Shown here: piece after piece, positions 44,643 through 53,368 of the stretch
Layout: every line of letters begins with the position of its first letter
Numbering within the stretch: the stretch's first letter is position 1
NCBI GenBank assembly: GCA_039029195.1
Contig: JBCCGR010000002.1
Coordinates: 1-64,000, forward strand
Direction of reading: 5' to 3'
DNA length: 64,000 bases
Source: JBCCGR01 sp039029195
GTDB lineage: Bacteria; Pseudomonadota; Alphaproteobacteria; Rhizobiales; Rhizobiaceae
The notes under the pieces: generated by a model
The model's input: only the letters and a program-made list of their open reading frames with translations
Database searches by the model: none
What the model was told of the DNA's origin: nothing
Position numbers and translations under genes: made by a program

Positions 44643-46505
44643 ATGAAATACGCACCACCTTTTCAGCGCACGAACGGCTTCATTCCCGTACTGCTGTGCC
44701 TCGCTGCACTCATTCTGCTGCCGCTGTTTTTCGATGAAACCTATGTCCGGCACACGCTGATTCTGGTCTTCATCTACGCCATTCTAGCCTCAAACTGGGA
44801 TGTCTCTCTTGGCCTTGGTGGCGTTGTCAATTTTGCCCACATCGCCTTCTTTGCCATCGGGCTCTACAGCTACGGAATTGCCGCCAAGGTGTTCGGCATC
44901 GATCCATGGATCGCGCTGTTCCTGAGCCCGGTTCTGGCGATTGTCTTTGCCGCATTGCTGGCCGCACCTGTTCTCCGACTCGAAGGGATATATGTGATCC
45001 TAGTCACGATCGCCGCCGCGCAATTGCTCTTACAGATCGTGGTCAGCCAGTCGGACTATACCGGCGGAACCAGCGGCATGGTGCTTCTGCCGCGCCTGAC
45101 GATCTTTGACTACCGGCTCTCCAGCGACGGGCGCATCGGATACTACTATCTGGCGCTGATCATGCTCGCCGTTTCGACAGCGTTTTTGTACAAGCTCGAG
45201 CGCTCTTCCACGGGCCGCGCCATCAAGGCCATGCGGGATAACAAATATTACGCCATTGCGCGTGGCGTGTCTGAAGCAAAAATCAGGGTGATCACCCTGT
45301 GCGCCTCGGCGCTGGTTCCCGGCTTGGCAGGCGGTTTTTATGGCGCTTATCTGCGCGTCGCATCGCCCGATGTGTTTGGCCTCGGTTTTCTGACCATCAC
45401 CCTGTCGATCCTGTTGCTGGGAGGCCTGTCGACCATCTGGGGTTCGCTGATCGCAGCCTTCGTCATCACCATCATGACGCAGATGCTGGGTGATTATGGG
45501 GCGTGGCGCACCATCATCATAGCGGCGGTGATTATCATCGTTGTGATTGTTTATCCCGGCGGGCTTTTCTCAGCGGTTCAGGAATTCTGGGGGCTCGCCA
45601 ATCGCATCAAGACCAATGCAATCGCTTCATTCAGACGATGGCGGGGCGCCTCTTTCAGGGCCTCGCTCATGGGGTTTGCCGACCATCTTGTGACCACATC
45701 CCATGGCAAGATTTCCGTCTGTGACTCTGGTGGCGACAAGCAATGCCTCGTTTTCATTCACGGCAACTCTTCCTGCAAGGAGGTGTTCCGGCACCAGTTT
45801 GCCGCGTTCAGCACGGAGTACCGCGTCGTCGCGTTTGACCTGCCCGGCCATGGCGTGTCGACCAATGGCCACCCGGAAGATGACTATAATGTGGACGCCT
45901 ATGCAGATATTGCGGCTGAAATTGTCCAACAGTTGGGGCTTGGAAAGCCCATTGTCTTCGGCTGGTCGTTAGGCGGCTATGTGGGGCTTGAATATGTGGC
46001 ACGAGGAGAACCCGCATCCGGACTGGCGATTTGTGGCACATCACCGGTTTCAAAATACCCCGACGACATGCCGCGCGGCTACATCCCGACACCTCATATG
46101 GAGCTTGCAGGCAAACGATTTCACTCACCGCATGAAAAGCGCATGTATGCCACGCATACAATCGGCATGGAAAAAAGGCTGGAGCCCATGGTCTGGGATG
46201 CCGTTTGGCGCACGGACGGGCTGGCCCGGCAACAGGCATTCGCCAAACTGAAAACCGTCGATTGGCCTCGTCAGACGCGATATCTCAAAGAGGGTGATGT
46301 CCCCTTTGCTATGATCAACGGCCCAAAGGATCCGTTCATCAATCACGATTACTGCCGCCTATTCGCTTACGGGAGTATCTGGCGGGGCGAACCCCAGAAC
46401 ATCGATGGAGCAGGCCACGCACCGTTCCTGGAAGACCCGGCCATTTTCAACGCGGTCTTCAAGGCATTCGTTGATGAAATCCGATCCCAGCCCGTGAAGG
46501 ATTGA
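44643..46505 (+). CDS. fusion of LivM-type permease and alpha/beta hydrolase
   Basis: The 620-residue product is two proteins in one frame. Residues about 1-320 are a LivM-like permease (VVNFAHIAFFAIGLYSYG, GRAIKAMRDNKYYAIARGV, and a GGLSTIWGSLIAAF helix). Residues about 343-620 are an alpha/beta hydrolase: oxyanion region FIHGNSSCKE, nucleophile elbow GWSLGG with Ser442, Asp563 in NGPKDPFINHD and His592 in GAGHAPFLED. There is no stop between them; an in-frame ATG at 45669 (Met343) sits at the junction and could give some free hydrolase, although no strong ribosome binding site precedes it. The hydrolase would be held on the cytoplasmic side, at the exit of the importer, where it could cleave an ester, lactone or similar as it enters. 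The fusion is unusual. Confidence 0.85.
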   Translation: MKYAPPFQRTNGFIPVLLCLAALILLPLFFDETYVRHTLILVFIYAILASNWDVSLGLGGVVNFAHIAFFAIGLYSYGIAAKVFGIDPWIALFLSPVLAIVFAALLAAPVLRLEGIYVILVTIAAAQLLLQIVVSQSDYTGGTSGMVLLPRLTIFDYRLSSDGRIGYYYLALIMLAVSTAFLYKLERSSTGRAIKAMRDNKYYAIARGVSEAKIRVITLCASALVPGLAGGFYGAYLRVASPDVFGLGFLTITLSILLLGGLSTIWGSLIAAFVITIMTQMLGDYGAWRTIIIAAVIIIVVIVYPGGLFSAVQEFWGLANRIKTNAIASFRRWRGASFRASLMGFADHLVTTSHGKISVCDSGGDKQCLVFIHGNSSCKEVFRHQFAAFSTEYRVVAFDLPGHGVSTNGHPEDDYNVDAYADIAAEIVQQLGLGKPIVFGWSLGGYVGLEYVARGEPASGLAICGTSPVSKYPDDMPRGYIPTPHMELAGKRFHSPHEKRMYATHTIGMEKRLEPMVWDAVWRTDGLARQQAFAKLKTVDWPRQTRYLKEGDVPFAMINGPKDPFINHDYCRLFAYGSIWRGEPQNIDGAGHAPFLEDPAIFNAVFKAFVDEIRSQPVKD

Positions 46506-46653
46506 ACCACTGACCATGGTCTCACAGCGGGTCCGCCACTGATCGGAGGTCTACGAATTTAGTTGCGAGAATGGGCGCCTGATCCGGGGACCATTGCGAC
46601 GCTTGAGTTCAAAAACATATAGCGATAGCTTGCCGAGCTGGAGGACAGCGGCC

Positions 46654-47562
46654 ATGATCTGCTATGAGGAGTGGGAAGCAGCGCTTCGCGCCTGTTGCGG
46701 TCACTATTATAGTGAGCCCACGGCCCGCCGATCAAACTGCGAACGATTTGATGTTTTGGATCGCTTCGGTCTGGACATGGCATCGCTCAGCTGCAGGATC
46801 GATCGAATCGATCGCAACCTTCAAGGCATCCGGCGTGATGACGCCGAGCACTTTTTTTTACTTTGCCAGACCGAAGGCGTCACCGGCATCTCCCATAACC
46901 AGAATGAGGAATTGCTGGAACCAGGCGATTTGATGCTGCTGGATTCCACCAAACCGGCAGAGATGATCTTTGATGGTAAGACATCAGCAATGGTCTCACT
47001 TCACATGCCGCGAAGCCTTTGTGTCGAAGCCGGCAGGGGCGCTCTTTACGCCGGTAAGCGAGTTGCGAGACGCCATCCGTTTCATACCAGTTTGCAGAAC
47101 CTGTTGCTGAATGACGATACGATGGAGCATATCGCCTTTCACTCAGGTGATTTGTTCGAATTTGTCAGTATGGTCTTTGGCCCTGATCCTGAAGCTGCAA
47201 GCGTGGGACAAATGTCCAACAGCAGGGCGCGCTACAGGTTCATTCTGGAAACTATTGACCGTCACCTGACCTCCCCGGACCTTTCCCTGGATATGGTTGC
47301 GATCAATGTTGGTATGTCGCGACGGCAGCTGCAGCGGGAATTGCAGTCCGAAGGAACGAGCTTTACTCACCTGGTGCAAACACGCCGGGTTCGCCATTTA
47401 GTCGCACACAAGAGACGAGCTGATCGTCTGGGGAACAAGGTTTCACTCGCGTCTCTGGCCTATTCGGCGGGCTTCACGGATCAGGCTCATTTCAACCGCG
47501 TGTTCCGACGTATCAAAAAATGTACACCAACCGAGTTTTTTGAACGTCAGATGGCAGGCTAA
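46654..47562 (+). CDS. AraC-family transcriptional regulator
   Basis: The 302-residue product from ATG 46654 (preceded by GGAGG; a TTG start at 46594 would add 20 residues) has an N-terminal AraC-binding-like cupin domain and a C-terminal double helix-turn-helix (LDMVAINVGMSRRQLQRELQ and SLASLAYSAGFTDQAHFNRVFRR). It lies between the Liv operon and the PQQ operon, both in its own direction, and is the most likely controller of the palindrome at 47586-47604. Regulators of this kind are often found beside PQQ alcohol dehydrogenases and detect the alcohol or a product. Confidence 0.88.
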   Translation: MICYEEWEAALRACCGHYYSEPTARRSNCERFDVLDRFGLDMASLSCRIDRIDRNLQGIRRDDAEHFFLLCQTEGVTGISHNQNEELLEPGDLMLLDSTKPAEMIFDGKTSAMVSLHMPRSLCVEAGRGALYAGKRVARRHPFHTSLQNLLLNDDTMEHIAFHSGDLFEFVSMVFGPDPEAASVGQMSNSRARYRFILETIDRHLTSPDLSLDMVAINVGMSRRQLQRELQSEGTSFTHLVQTRRVRHLVAHKRRADRLGNKVSLASLAYSAGFTDQAHFNRVFRRIKKCTPTEFFERQMAG

Positions 47563-47585
47563 TACCACTGATTTAAAAAAATTTT

Positions 47586-47604
47586 TTTGGCGCAAAATGC
47601 CAAA
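47586..47604. promoter_or_regulatory. perfect inverted repeat upstream of the PQQ operon
   Basis: TTTGGC-GCAAAAT-GCCAAA is a perfect 6+7+6 palindrome 133 bases before the dehydrogenase ATG and 24 bases after the AraC stop. A 19-base match at 15 of 19 positions (opposite reading) lies at 59321-59339 in the acyl-CoA synthetase/ThDP-enzyme promoter region, and a weaker one at 40876-40894. It is the best candidate operator of this part of the window. Confidence 0.55.
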
Positions 47605-47736
47605 CGATTGACGCAGGGCTTCAAGATTGCTCCAAGTTGGACACGATAACATTAGAATTGCTAAAGAATAGGAGTCGTTGGCGAGTGGAGGCGCCGGCGA
47701 CTGTCAAGGACCGCGAATTTTGCATTGGAGGAGAAT

Positions 47737-49389
47737 ATGAAGAGAATTTGTCTATCGATCGCTTTGTCAGTTGCGATGGCAGGAGCTGCATTTGCTCAGA
47801 CGGCTGAAGAGCTGGCCAATGACAATGCCACGCCGGGTGACGTACTCACCTACGGAATGGGTTATGGCCAGCAACGCTTCAGCCCACTCGACAAGATCAA
47901 CGCCGGCAATGTGGGTAAACTCGTTCCTGCATGGGTTTATAGCCTGAATGACAGCCGTGGGCAGGAGAGCTTTCCGCTTCTGAAGGATGGAGTGATGTAT
48001 GTCACCACTCACAAGTCCACCATGGCGCTGGACGCGCTGACCGGGAAGCAATTGTGGAAAGTGGGGCTGGAATATCCAGCAGAAACGCCACGCGTTGCAT
48101 GCTGCGGCATCGTTAACCGGGGTGTCGCGCTATATGATGGCAAGCTCTATCGCACCACACTGGATGCCAATGTCATCGCGATGGACGCGGCGACAGGCAA
48201 AGAAATCTGGAAAACCAATTCGATTGATTTCAAGGCCGGCTATTCGTTTACAGTTGCGCCGTTGGTTGCAGACGGTGTTGTGATCGTCGGTATTTCGGGC
48301 GGTGAGTACGGCATCCGTGGCTATATTGAAGGCTATGATGCCATGTCCGGGGAGCGCCTGTGGCGGACCTATACAGTTCCGGCACCTGGCGAGAAGGGAT
48401 CTGAAACCTGGCCGGAAACAGATGCCTGGAAAAATGGTGGTGGTCCTGCCTGGCTGACCGGCACATATGACCCTGAGCTGAACACCGTGTTCTGGGGAAC
48501 GGGCAATGCGGGTCCGTGGAATGCTGGCGTGCGTCCGGGCGACAACCTTTACACCACGTCTATCCTCGCGCTGGACCCCAAGACGGGCAACATCAAGTGG
48601 CACTATCAGACCACGCCGAACGATCCTTTCGACTATGACGCCACCAACGAACTGGTGCTGGCAGAGCTCGACGGGAAAAAGGTCGTGATGCAGGCAAACC
48701 GTAACGGTTTCTTCTATGTTCTCAATCGCGAAGACGGCAAACTGGTTGCGGCAAACAAGTTTGTCGACCGGGTGGATTGGGCCGACAGCATCGATCTTGA
48801 AACAGGTCGCCCGAACGAAACCGCGGTGGCAAAAGGCGCACGCTCTGGCGAGCAAGTCACCTTCTGGCCTTCAGCATTCGGAGGCAAGAACTGGTCGCCC
48901 ATGGCGTTCAACCCGCAGACCGGTCTGGCTTATATCAACACCCTCAATATCGGGATGAACTACAAGGCCGTCGAAGCGACCTACCGCGCTGGAGTCTTCT
49001 ATTTCGGTGCCGAGTTCAGTTGGGATTGGCCTGAAAAAACCCGCGGATCCCTGCGCGCCATCGATCCGATGACAGGCGAAGTGAAGTGGAGCGATGAAAC
49101 TGAAATTCCCCGCTTCGCAGGTGTTTTGTCCACGGGTGGGGACTTGGTCTTTACCGGAAGCCAAACCGGTGAGTTCGAGGCGTTCAACGCCAAGACCGGC
49201 GAAAAACTCTATGAGTTCAACGTAGGTACCGGCATCGTGGGTCAGCCCATGACCTGGGAAGCCAATGGCAACCAGTATGTCACGCTCGCGGTAGGGTCGG
49301 GCGCGGTGTACACGCTGTTCTCCGGAGATGAGCGTCTGGCCAACACCCCGTCGGGTGGTTCGATCTGGACCTTCAAACTGTCGGAGTAA
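47737..49389 (+). CDS. PQQ-dependent alcohol dehydrogenase, predicted lanthanide-dependent
   Basis: The 550-residue periplasmic quinoprotein starts at ATG 47737 behind GGAGG and has a signal peptide ending AGAAFA. Hallmarks of the PQQ methanol/ethanol dehydrogenase family are the adjacent cysteines 122-123 (RVACCG) that form the vicinal disulfide, the metal-site Glu190 (SGGE) and Asn257 (GTGNAG), and repeated tryptophan-docking blades. Catalytic Asp299 is followed by Tyr300 and Asp301; this extra Asp is the mark of XoxF, ExaF and PedH, which need La, Ce or similar ions instead of calcium. No C-terminal haem domain is present, so electrons must leave by the separate cytochrome c encoded next. 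The alcohol substrate is unknown. Confidence 0.9.
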   Translation: MKRICLSIALSVAMAGAAFAQTAEELANDNATPGDVLTYGMGYGQQRFSPLDKINAGNVGKLVPAWVYSLNDSRGQESFPLLKDGVMYVTTHKSTMALDALTGKQLWKVGLEYPAETPRVACCGIVNRGVALYDGKLYRTTLDANVIAMDAATGKEIWKTNSIDFKAGYSFTVAPLVADGVVIVGISGGEYGIRGYIEGYDAMSGERLWRTYTVPAPGEKGSETWPETDAWKNGGGPAWLTGTYDPELNTVFWGTGNAGPWNAGVRPGDNLYTTSILALDPKTGNIKWHYQTTPNDPFDYDATNELVLAELDGKKVVMQANRNGFFYVLNREDGKLVAANKFVDRVDWADSIDLETGRPNETAVAKGARSGEQVTFWPSAFGGKNWSPMAFNPQTGLAYINTLNIGMNYKAVEATYRAGVFYFGAEFSWDWPEKTRGSLRAIDPMTGEVKWSDETEIPRFAGVLSTGGDLVFTGSQTGEFEAFNAKTGEKLYEFNVGTGIVGQPMTWEANGNQYVTLAVGSGAVYTLFSGDERLANTPSGGSIWTFKLSE

Positions 49390-49397
49390 GTTCATAG

Positions 49398-49763
49398 ATG
49401 AAGCCACGAATTGTGTTGGCTGCTACACTGGCGCTGATCGCGGCGCCAGTGTCTGGCGAGAGTTTTGCGTCTGAAGAGTCTTCCTCCAAAGAACTGTCTC
49501 TGGGGATAAAAACCTACAAGGATTTCTGTTCTCATTGTCATGGGTTGAACATGGTCAATCCGGGTACGAGTTCCTACGATCTGCGTAAGTGGCCGGTCGA
49601 CAACAAGAACGGCTTTGTTTCTGCGGTAAAGGACGGCAAGGGCGATATGCCTGCCTGGGGCGACATTCTGATTCCAAAAGAGGTGGAAGCGCTTTGGCGC
49701 TATGTTGCCACACGCGGAGGCAAAGAACCGTTTCCTGAAAGTTCAGCGGAGAGCGGGAGCTAG
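49398..49763 (+). CDS. periplasmic class I cytochrome c (electron acceptor)
   Basis: The 121-residue protein has a signal peptide and one haem site, FCSHCHG (Cys44, Cys47, His48), with Met84 in KGDMPAWGD as likely sixth ligand. It begins nine bases after the dehydrogenase stop. Its place and size match XoxG/PedF-type cytochromes that accept electrons from lanthanide alcohol dehydrogenases and pass them to the respiratory chain. Confidence 0.9.
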   Translation: MKPRIVLAATLALIAAPVSGESFASEESSSKELSLGIKTYKDFCSHCHGLNMVNPGTSSYDLRKWPVDNKNGFVSAVKDGKGDMPAWGDILIPKEVEALWRYVATRGGKEPFPESSAESGS

Positions 49764-49769
49764 CCCGAG

Positions 49770-50741
49770 ATGTTGTCGCGTCTTGTGGTCCTTGGATTGG
49801 CTCTGGCTTGTTTGTTGCCAGTCGGCTGGACTGCGGCCGCTCAGCCAACCGTTATAAAGGAGGGTGCGCTAACCGTTTGTCTCCCTCGCAATGGCGGGGT
49901 GATTGCCGGTCGTCGCCTGACAGGAGGAAGCGGCTTCGATTTTCGCGTCAGCAAACAGATTGCCGCCGAACTGGGCTTGTCGCTGGAGGTGCTCTGGATT
50001 GAAAATGACCTGGATGAGGAAAGCGATCCCGTCCGGGAAACCTATGCTTTGTTGGCCAACGGACTGTGCGATGCGGTGCCGGGACATCCCCGCTATGAAA
50101 GCGCAGTCGGTAAACCGGATTTCGATCGGGCATCCCTGCCGCGTTGGCTGGGCATGCCACAGGAAATTGATCCTGATACCGGGCTGTTGAAAGATACGTT
50201 GGCCGGGTTTGTGAATGTGAAACCAATATCGGTCACGCAAGGGTACATGCGCTCCCAGATCGGATTGGTGTACCGTGATGGTTCAAGTGAACCAAACGGG
50301 TTTGACGCGCTGGGTACCCGCAAACTGGCCTTGCAACAAGGCACATTGTCTGGCGCCATTGCGACCTTGCAGGTGGCGCCCGCGGAGCACCGCAATCTGG
50401 TCATGCTCAAACCTGGAGCAGGGTTTCTGTGGCGGGTGGAGACCAAAGAAATTGATCTGGCAATTGTCGATGTTGCAGCCTTTGATGCCCATCGCAAAGC
50501 CAATCCCTTCACGCCGCTGCGCCTCGCGAACTGGCGCCATAAGGTCGGGATGGATATCGGGATCGCTGTTTTGACGGAAAACGAACCCCTTCGCGCTGCA
50601 CTTGAGAAAGCAGTTTCAAAATTGCTCGCGAATGGCGTATTGCCTAGTGTGGGCGAAGAAGAGGGGCTTACCTATGCCGCGCCGCAATCAGAGGAGCTTA
50701 CACCAAAATTCACTCTCCAGTCACTGAGGTTCGCCCAATGA
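49770..50741 (+). CDS. MoxJ/XoxJ-like periplasmic binding protein
   Basis: The 323-residue protein has a signal peptide and an extracellular-solute-binding family 3 fold, with typical segments such as LTVCLPRNGGVIAG near the mature N-terminus and LALQQGTLSGA near residue 190. Genes of this kind follow XoxF/MxaF-type dehydrogenases and cytochromes, where XoxJ is thought to help dehydrogenase maturation or electron transfer. Six bases separate it from the cytochrome gene and its end overlaps the next by four. Confidence 0.78.
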   Translation: MLSRLVVLGLALACLLPVGWTAAAQPTVIKEGALTVCLPRNGGVIAGRRLTGGSGFDFRVSKQIAAELGLSLEVLWIENDLDEESDPVRETYALLANGLCDAVPGHPRYESAVGKPDFDRASLPRWLGMPQEIDPDTGLLKDTLAGFVNVKPISVTQGYMRSQIGLVYRDGSSEPNGFDALGTRKLALQQGTLSGAIATLQVAPAEHRNLVMLKPGAGFLWRVETKEIDLAIVDVAAFDAHRKANPFTPLRLANWRHKVGMDIGIAVLTENEPLRAALEKAVSKLLANGVLPSVGEEEGLTYAAPQSEELTPKFTLQSLRFAQ

Positions 50742-51925
50742 AGGCACTGTGCGCAGCCTTCGTGTTTTCCCTGGCCAGCATTTGGTCCGGCACAGCGTTT
50801 GCGGCGGAACTTCGGGCCGCTGTGCTGCGTATTGATTATCAAAAACTGGCACCGATTTCCCGTTTCGAAAAATCGCCTACCGATCTCGCATTTGCAGGTG
50901 CGGCGCTTGCCACCCAGGACAATCAGACCACGGGGCAGTTCTTGGGGCACAAGTTTGAGCTCAAGACCGTCTCCACAACGCCAGAAAAGGCAAAGGACGC
51001 GTTGGGTTCTCTGCGCGCCGATGGAATCAACGTGATCGTCGTCTCTGCGAACGCGGATGACCTTTTGGCCATCGCAGATGCAGCGACCGATGCGCTTGTT
51101 TTGAATGCTGGCGCTCCCGACATTCGGCTTCGGGATGTGGATTGCCGCAGCAATGTTCTCCACATCACGCCCAGCAACGGGATGCGTGCTGACGCGGTCG
51201 CCCAGTTTTCGGCCTACAAACGATGGTCGCGCTGGCTCCTTGTTCATGGCTCAAATTCAGCGGACAAACGTCTGGCAGATGCCTATCGAAAAGCCGCCCT
51301 GAAATTTGGCCAGAAGATTGTTGAGGAGCGTGAAATTCTGGACACCGGCGGTTCGCGTCGCTCGGACACCGGACATGTGGCCGTGCAGCGCCAGATACCG
51401 GTATTGGTGCAGGAGGCAAAAGAGCACGATCTGGTGATCGCCGCTGACGCGTCTGATGTGTTTGCGCCCTATTTGCCGTTTCATCTTTGGGACCCGCGGC
51501 CCGTCATGGGATCTGCCGGATTGCGTCCCGTCAGCTTCAATCCGGCTTCAGAAAGCTGGGGTGGGACGCAATTTCAATCGCGGTTTGAAAAGCTCGCTGG
51601 TCGTTATGTGACCGAAGCTGACTACGACGCCTGGCTCGCTCTTCGCGCAGTGGGAGAGGCAGTAACCCGAACCGGTTCCGATGACCCGACCGTGCTGCGC
51701 GATTATATGCTTGGGGACAAGTTTGAATTGGCGGCGTTCAAAGGCCAGCCGCTCACCTTCCGGTCTTGGAACGGTCAAATGCGCCAACCGATCCTTCTTT
51801 ATGACGGGCGCATCACTGCGACGGTCTCACCTCAAGAGGGATTTCTGCACCAGTTTTCACCGCTGGACACGCTGGGGCTTGATGCCCCTGAAAGCAAATG
51901 CACCGCTTTCAAAGGAGGCAATTAG
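50738..51925 (+). CDS. PQQ-dehydrogenase-associated ABC-type substrate-binding protein
   Basis: The 395-residue secreted protein resembles branched-chain amino acid binding proteins without being one of the standard LivK set; an associated family is known beside PQQ alcohol dehydrogenases. Visible features are a signal peptide (FVFSLASIWSGTAFAA), LRADGINVIVVSA, and RWSRWLLVHGSNSADKRLADAYRKA. It presumably binds a small molecule linked to the alcohol or to its transport. The stop codon touches the ATG of the next gene, so the two are tightly coupled. Ligand unknown. Confidence 0.75.
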   Translation: MKALCAAFVFSLASIWSGTAFAAELRAAVLRIDYQKLAPISRFEKSPTDLAFAGAALATQDNQTTGQFLGHKFELKTVSTTPEKAKDALGSLRADGINVIVVSANADDLLAIADAATDALVLNAGAPDIRLRDVDCRSNVLHITPSNGMRADAVAQFSAYKRWSRWLLVHGSNSADKRLADAYRKAALKFGQKIVEEREILDTGGSRRSDTGHVAVQRQIPVLVQEAKEHDLVIAADASDVFAPYLPFHLWDPRPVMGSAGLRPVSFNPASESWGGTQFQSRFEKLAGRYVTEADYDAWLALRAVGEAVTRTGSDDPTVLRDYMLGDKFELAAFKGQPLTFRSWNGQMRQPILLYDGRITATVSPQEGFLHQFSPLDTLGLDAPESKCTAFKGGN

Positions 51926-52900
51926 ATGCGAATTTTTGTAACCCTTGCGCTCTTTCTTGTTTTCACCCCTGCGCAGGCAGATCGTATTTTCGTCAGCAAT
52001 GAACGCGGCAATACGGTGACCGTGATTGATGGCGCGACCTGGGAAGTCATCAAAGAGTTTCCTGCGGGTTTGCGACCCAGAGGGATCACCGTCAGCCCGG
52101 ACGGCACGAAGCTCTACGTCTGCGCCAGTGACGATAATCTGGTGCGTGTTTTTGACACCAGAACCTTCGAGGAACTGCACACGCTGCCCTCTGGTCCCGA
52201 CCCCGAACTCTTCGTCTTGGAGCCCAATGGGCGCAGGCTTTATATTGCCAATGAAGACGACAATCTCGTCACAGTGGTGGATACCGAAACCCACGCGGTG
52301 CTGGCTGAAGTGCCGGTGGGCGTTGAACCTGAAGGCATGGCGATCAGCCCAAATTCAGCCTTTGTGGTGAACACCTCTGAAACCACCAACATGGCGCACT
52401 TCATCGACACCCAGACCAACACGATCAAGTACAACATGCTGGTCGATCAGCGCCCGCGTTACGCAGAATATACTGATGACGGCAAACGCCTGTTCGTGAC
52501 GGCGGAGATTGGCGGCACGGTTTCGGTTTTTGACATCGCTGAAGACGGTAAACCAACCGAAGCGGGCAAAATCAGCTTTGAAGTTCCCGGGGTGCAGACC
52601 GAGTGGTTGCAGCCCGTGGGGGCCAAGGTCACCTCCGACGGCAAGTGGCTCTTTGTGGCGCTGGGCCCATCGAACCGTGTGGCGGTCGTAGATGCCGTCA
52701 CGCTTGAAGTTGCAAAATACATCCTTGTTGGCGAACGGGTCTGGCAGTTGGCTTTCACGCCGGGTGAAAAGTTCCTGCTCACCACGAACGGAAACACGAA
52801 CGACATAACTGTCATCGACGTGGCCGCGCAAAAGGCAATTCGATCCATCCCCGTTGGGCAGCAGCCCTGGGGCGTCACCGTTGCGGCTGGAATCAAATAG
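51926..52900 (+). CDS. secreted YVTN-type beta-propeller protein
   Basis: The 324-residue protein has a short signal peptide and then a series of roughly 40-residue repeats of YVTN/PQQ-associated type: FVSNERGNTVTVIDG, LYVCASDDNLVRVFD, LYIANEDDNLVTVVD, LFVTAEIGGTVSVFD, LFVALGPSNRVAVVD and LLTTNGNTNDITVID. About seven blades would close a propeller. Proteins of this kind are a constant part of PQQ-linked catabolic clusters; a role in handling substrate, PQQ or the dehydrogenase is assumed but not known. Confidence 0.85.
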   Translation: MRIFVTLALFLVFTPAQADRIFVSNERGNTVTVIDGATWEVIKEFPAGLRPRGITVSPDGTKLYVCASDDNLVRVFDTRTFEELHTLPSGPDPELFVLEPNGRRLYIANEDDNLVTVVDTETHAVLAEVPVGVEPEGMAISPNSAFVVNTSETTNMAHFIDTQTNTIKYNMLVDQRPRYAEYTDDGKRLFVTAEIGGTVSVFDIAEDGKPTEAGKISFEVPGVQTEWLQPVGAKVTSDGKWLFVALGPSNRVAVVDAVTLEVAKYILVGERVWQLAFTPGEKFLLTTNGNTNDITVIDVAAQKAIRSIPVGQQPWGVTVAAGIK

Positions 52901-52909
52901 GAGATTGAC

Positions 52910-53359
52910 ATGAATTATCTGACATCCATGAAGTACATCCCTCTCGCATTGGCACTTTTCGCAACCCCTGCCTCAGCGGCGCCTCTTTGTGACAATCTGG
53001 GATTTGCAGGATTGCTGGCTGGTTGCAACAAGGGTGATGACATCGAACTCACGCTCGCCTCGGGCAAGCCACTTGGAAAAGATGTGGTGCTTGAATCCGG
53101 TGCCTACTACGAAATGATCATCACCTCTGATGGCAGCGCCGAGCTTGCCTTGAGCGGCCCGGATTTCTTTCGAGCAATCTGGATGGATGAGATCGTCATC
53201 AACGATATCGAGATCCGCCCGATGGCGGTTGACAGTTTTGAGTTCGACGATGCTGGCGAGTTGGAGCTCGGCTTTGTCGCCATCAAACCAGGCACATATG
53301 TTCTGAAAATCCCCGGCTCCACCGGGGCCTCGCAACGAATCCAAATTCAAATAAAGTAG
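52910..53359 (+). CDS. small secreted protein of unknown function
   Basis: I do not recognise the family. The 149-residue product has a signal peptide ending near TPASAAP, two cysteines near the mature N-terminus (PLCDNLG and LAGCNKG) that could form a disulfide, and a strand-rich acidic remainder ending IKPGTYVLKIPGSTGASQR. The terminal part recalls cupredoxin-like beta-sandwiches, but no His/Cys/Met copper set is present. It is nine to ten bases from its neighbours within the PQQ operon, so it is expressed with them and probably acts in the periplasm on the same process. Confidence 0.7.
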   Translation: MNYLTSMKYIPLALALFATPASAAPLCDNLGFAGLLAGCNKGDDIELTLASGKPLGKDVVLESGAYYEMIITSDGSAELALSGPDFFRAIWMDEIVINDIEIRPMAVDSFEFDDAGELELGFVAIKPGTYVLKIPGSTGASQRIQIQIK

Positions 53360-53368
53360 GTTCCCTGA

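Noticed and set aside
45669..46505. Separate alpha/beta hydrolase gene starting at the in-frame ATG 45669
   Set aside because: There is no stop codon between the permease and hydrolase and no strong ribosome binding site before this ATG, so a fusion is the simpler reading; internal initiation is only noted as possible.
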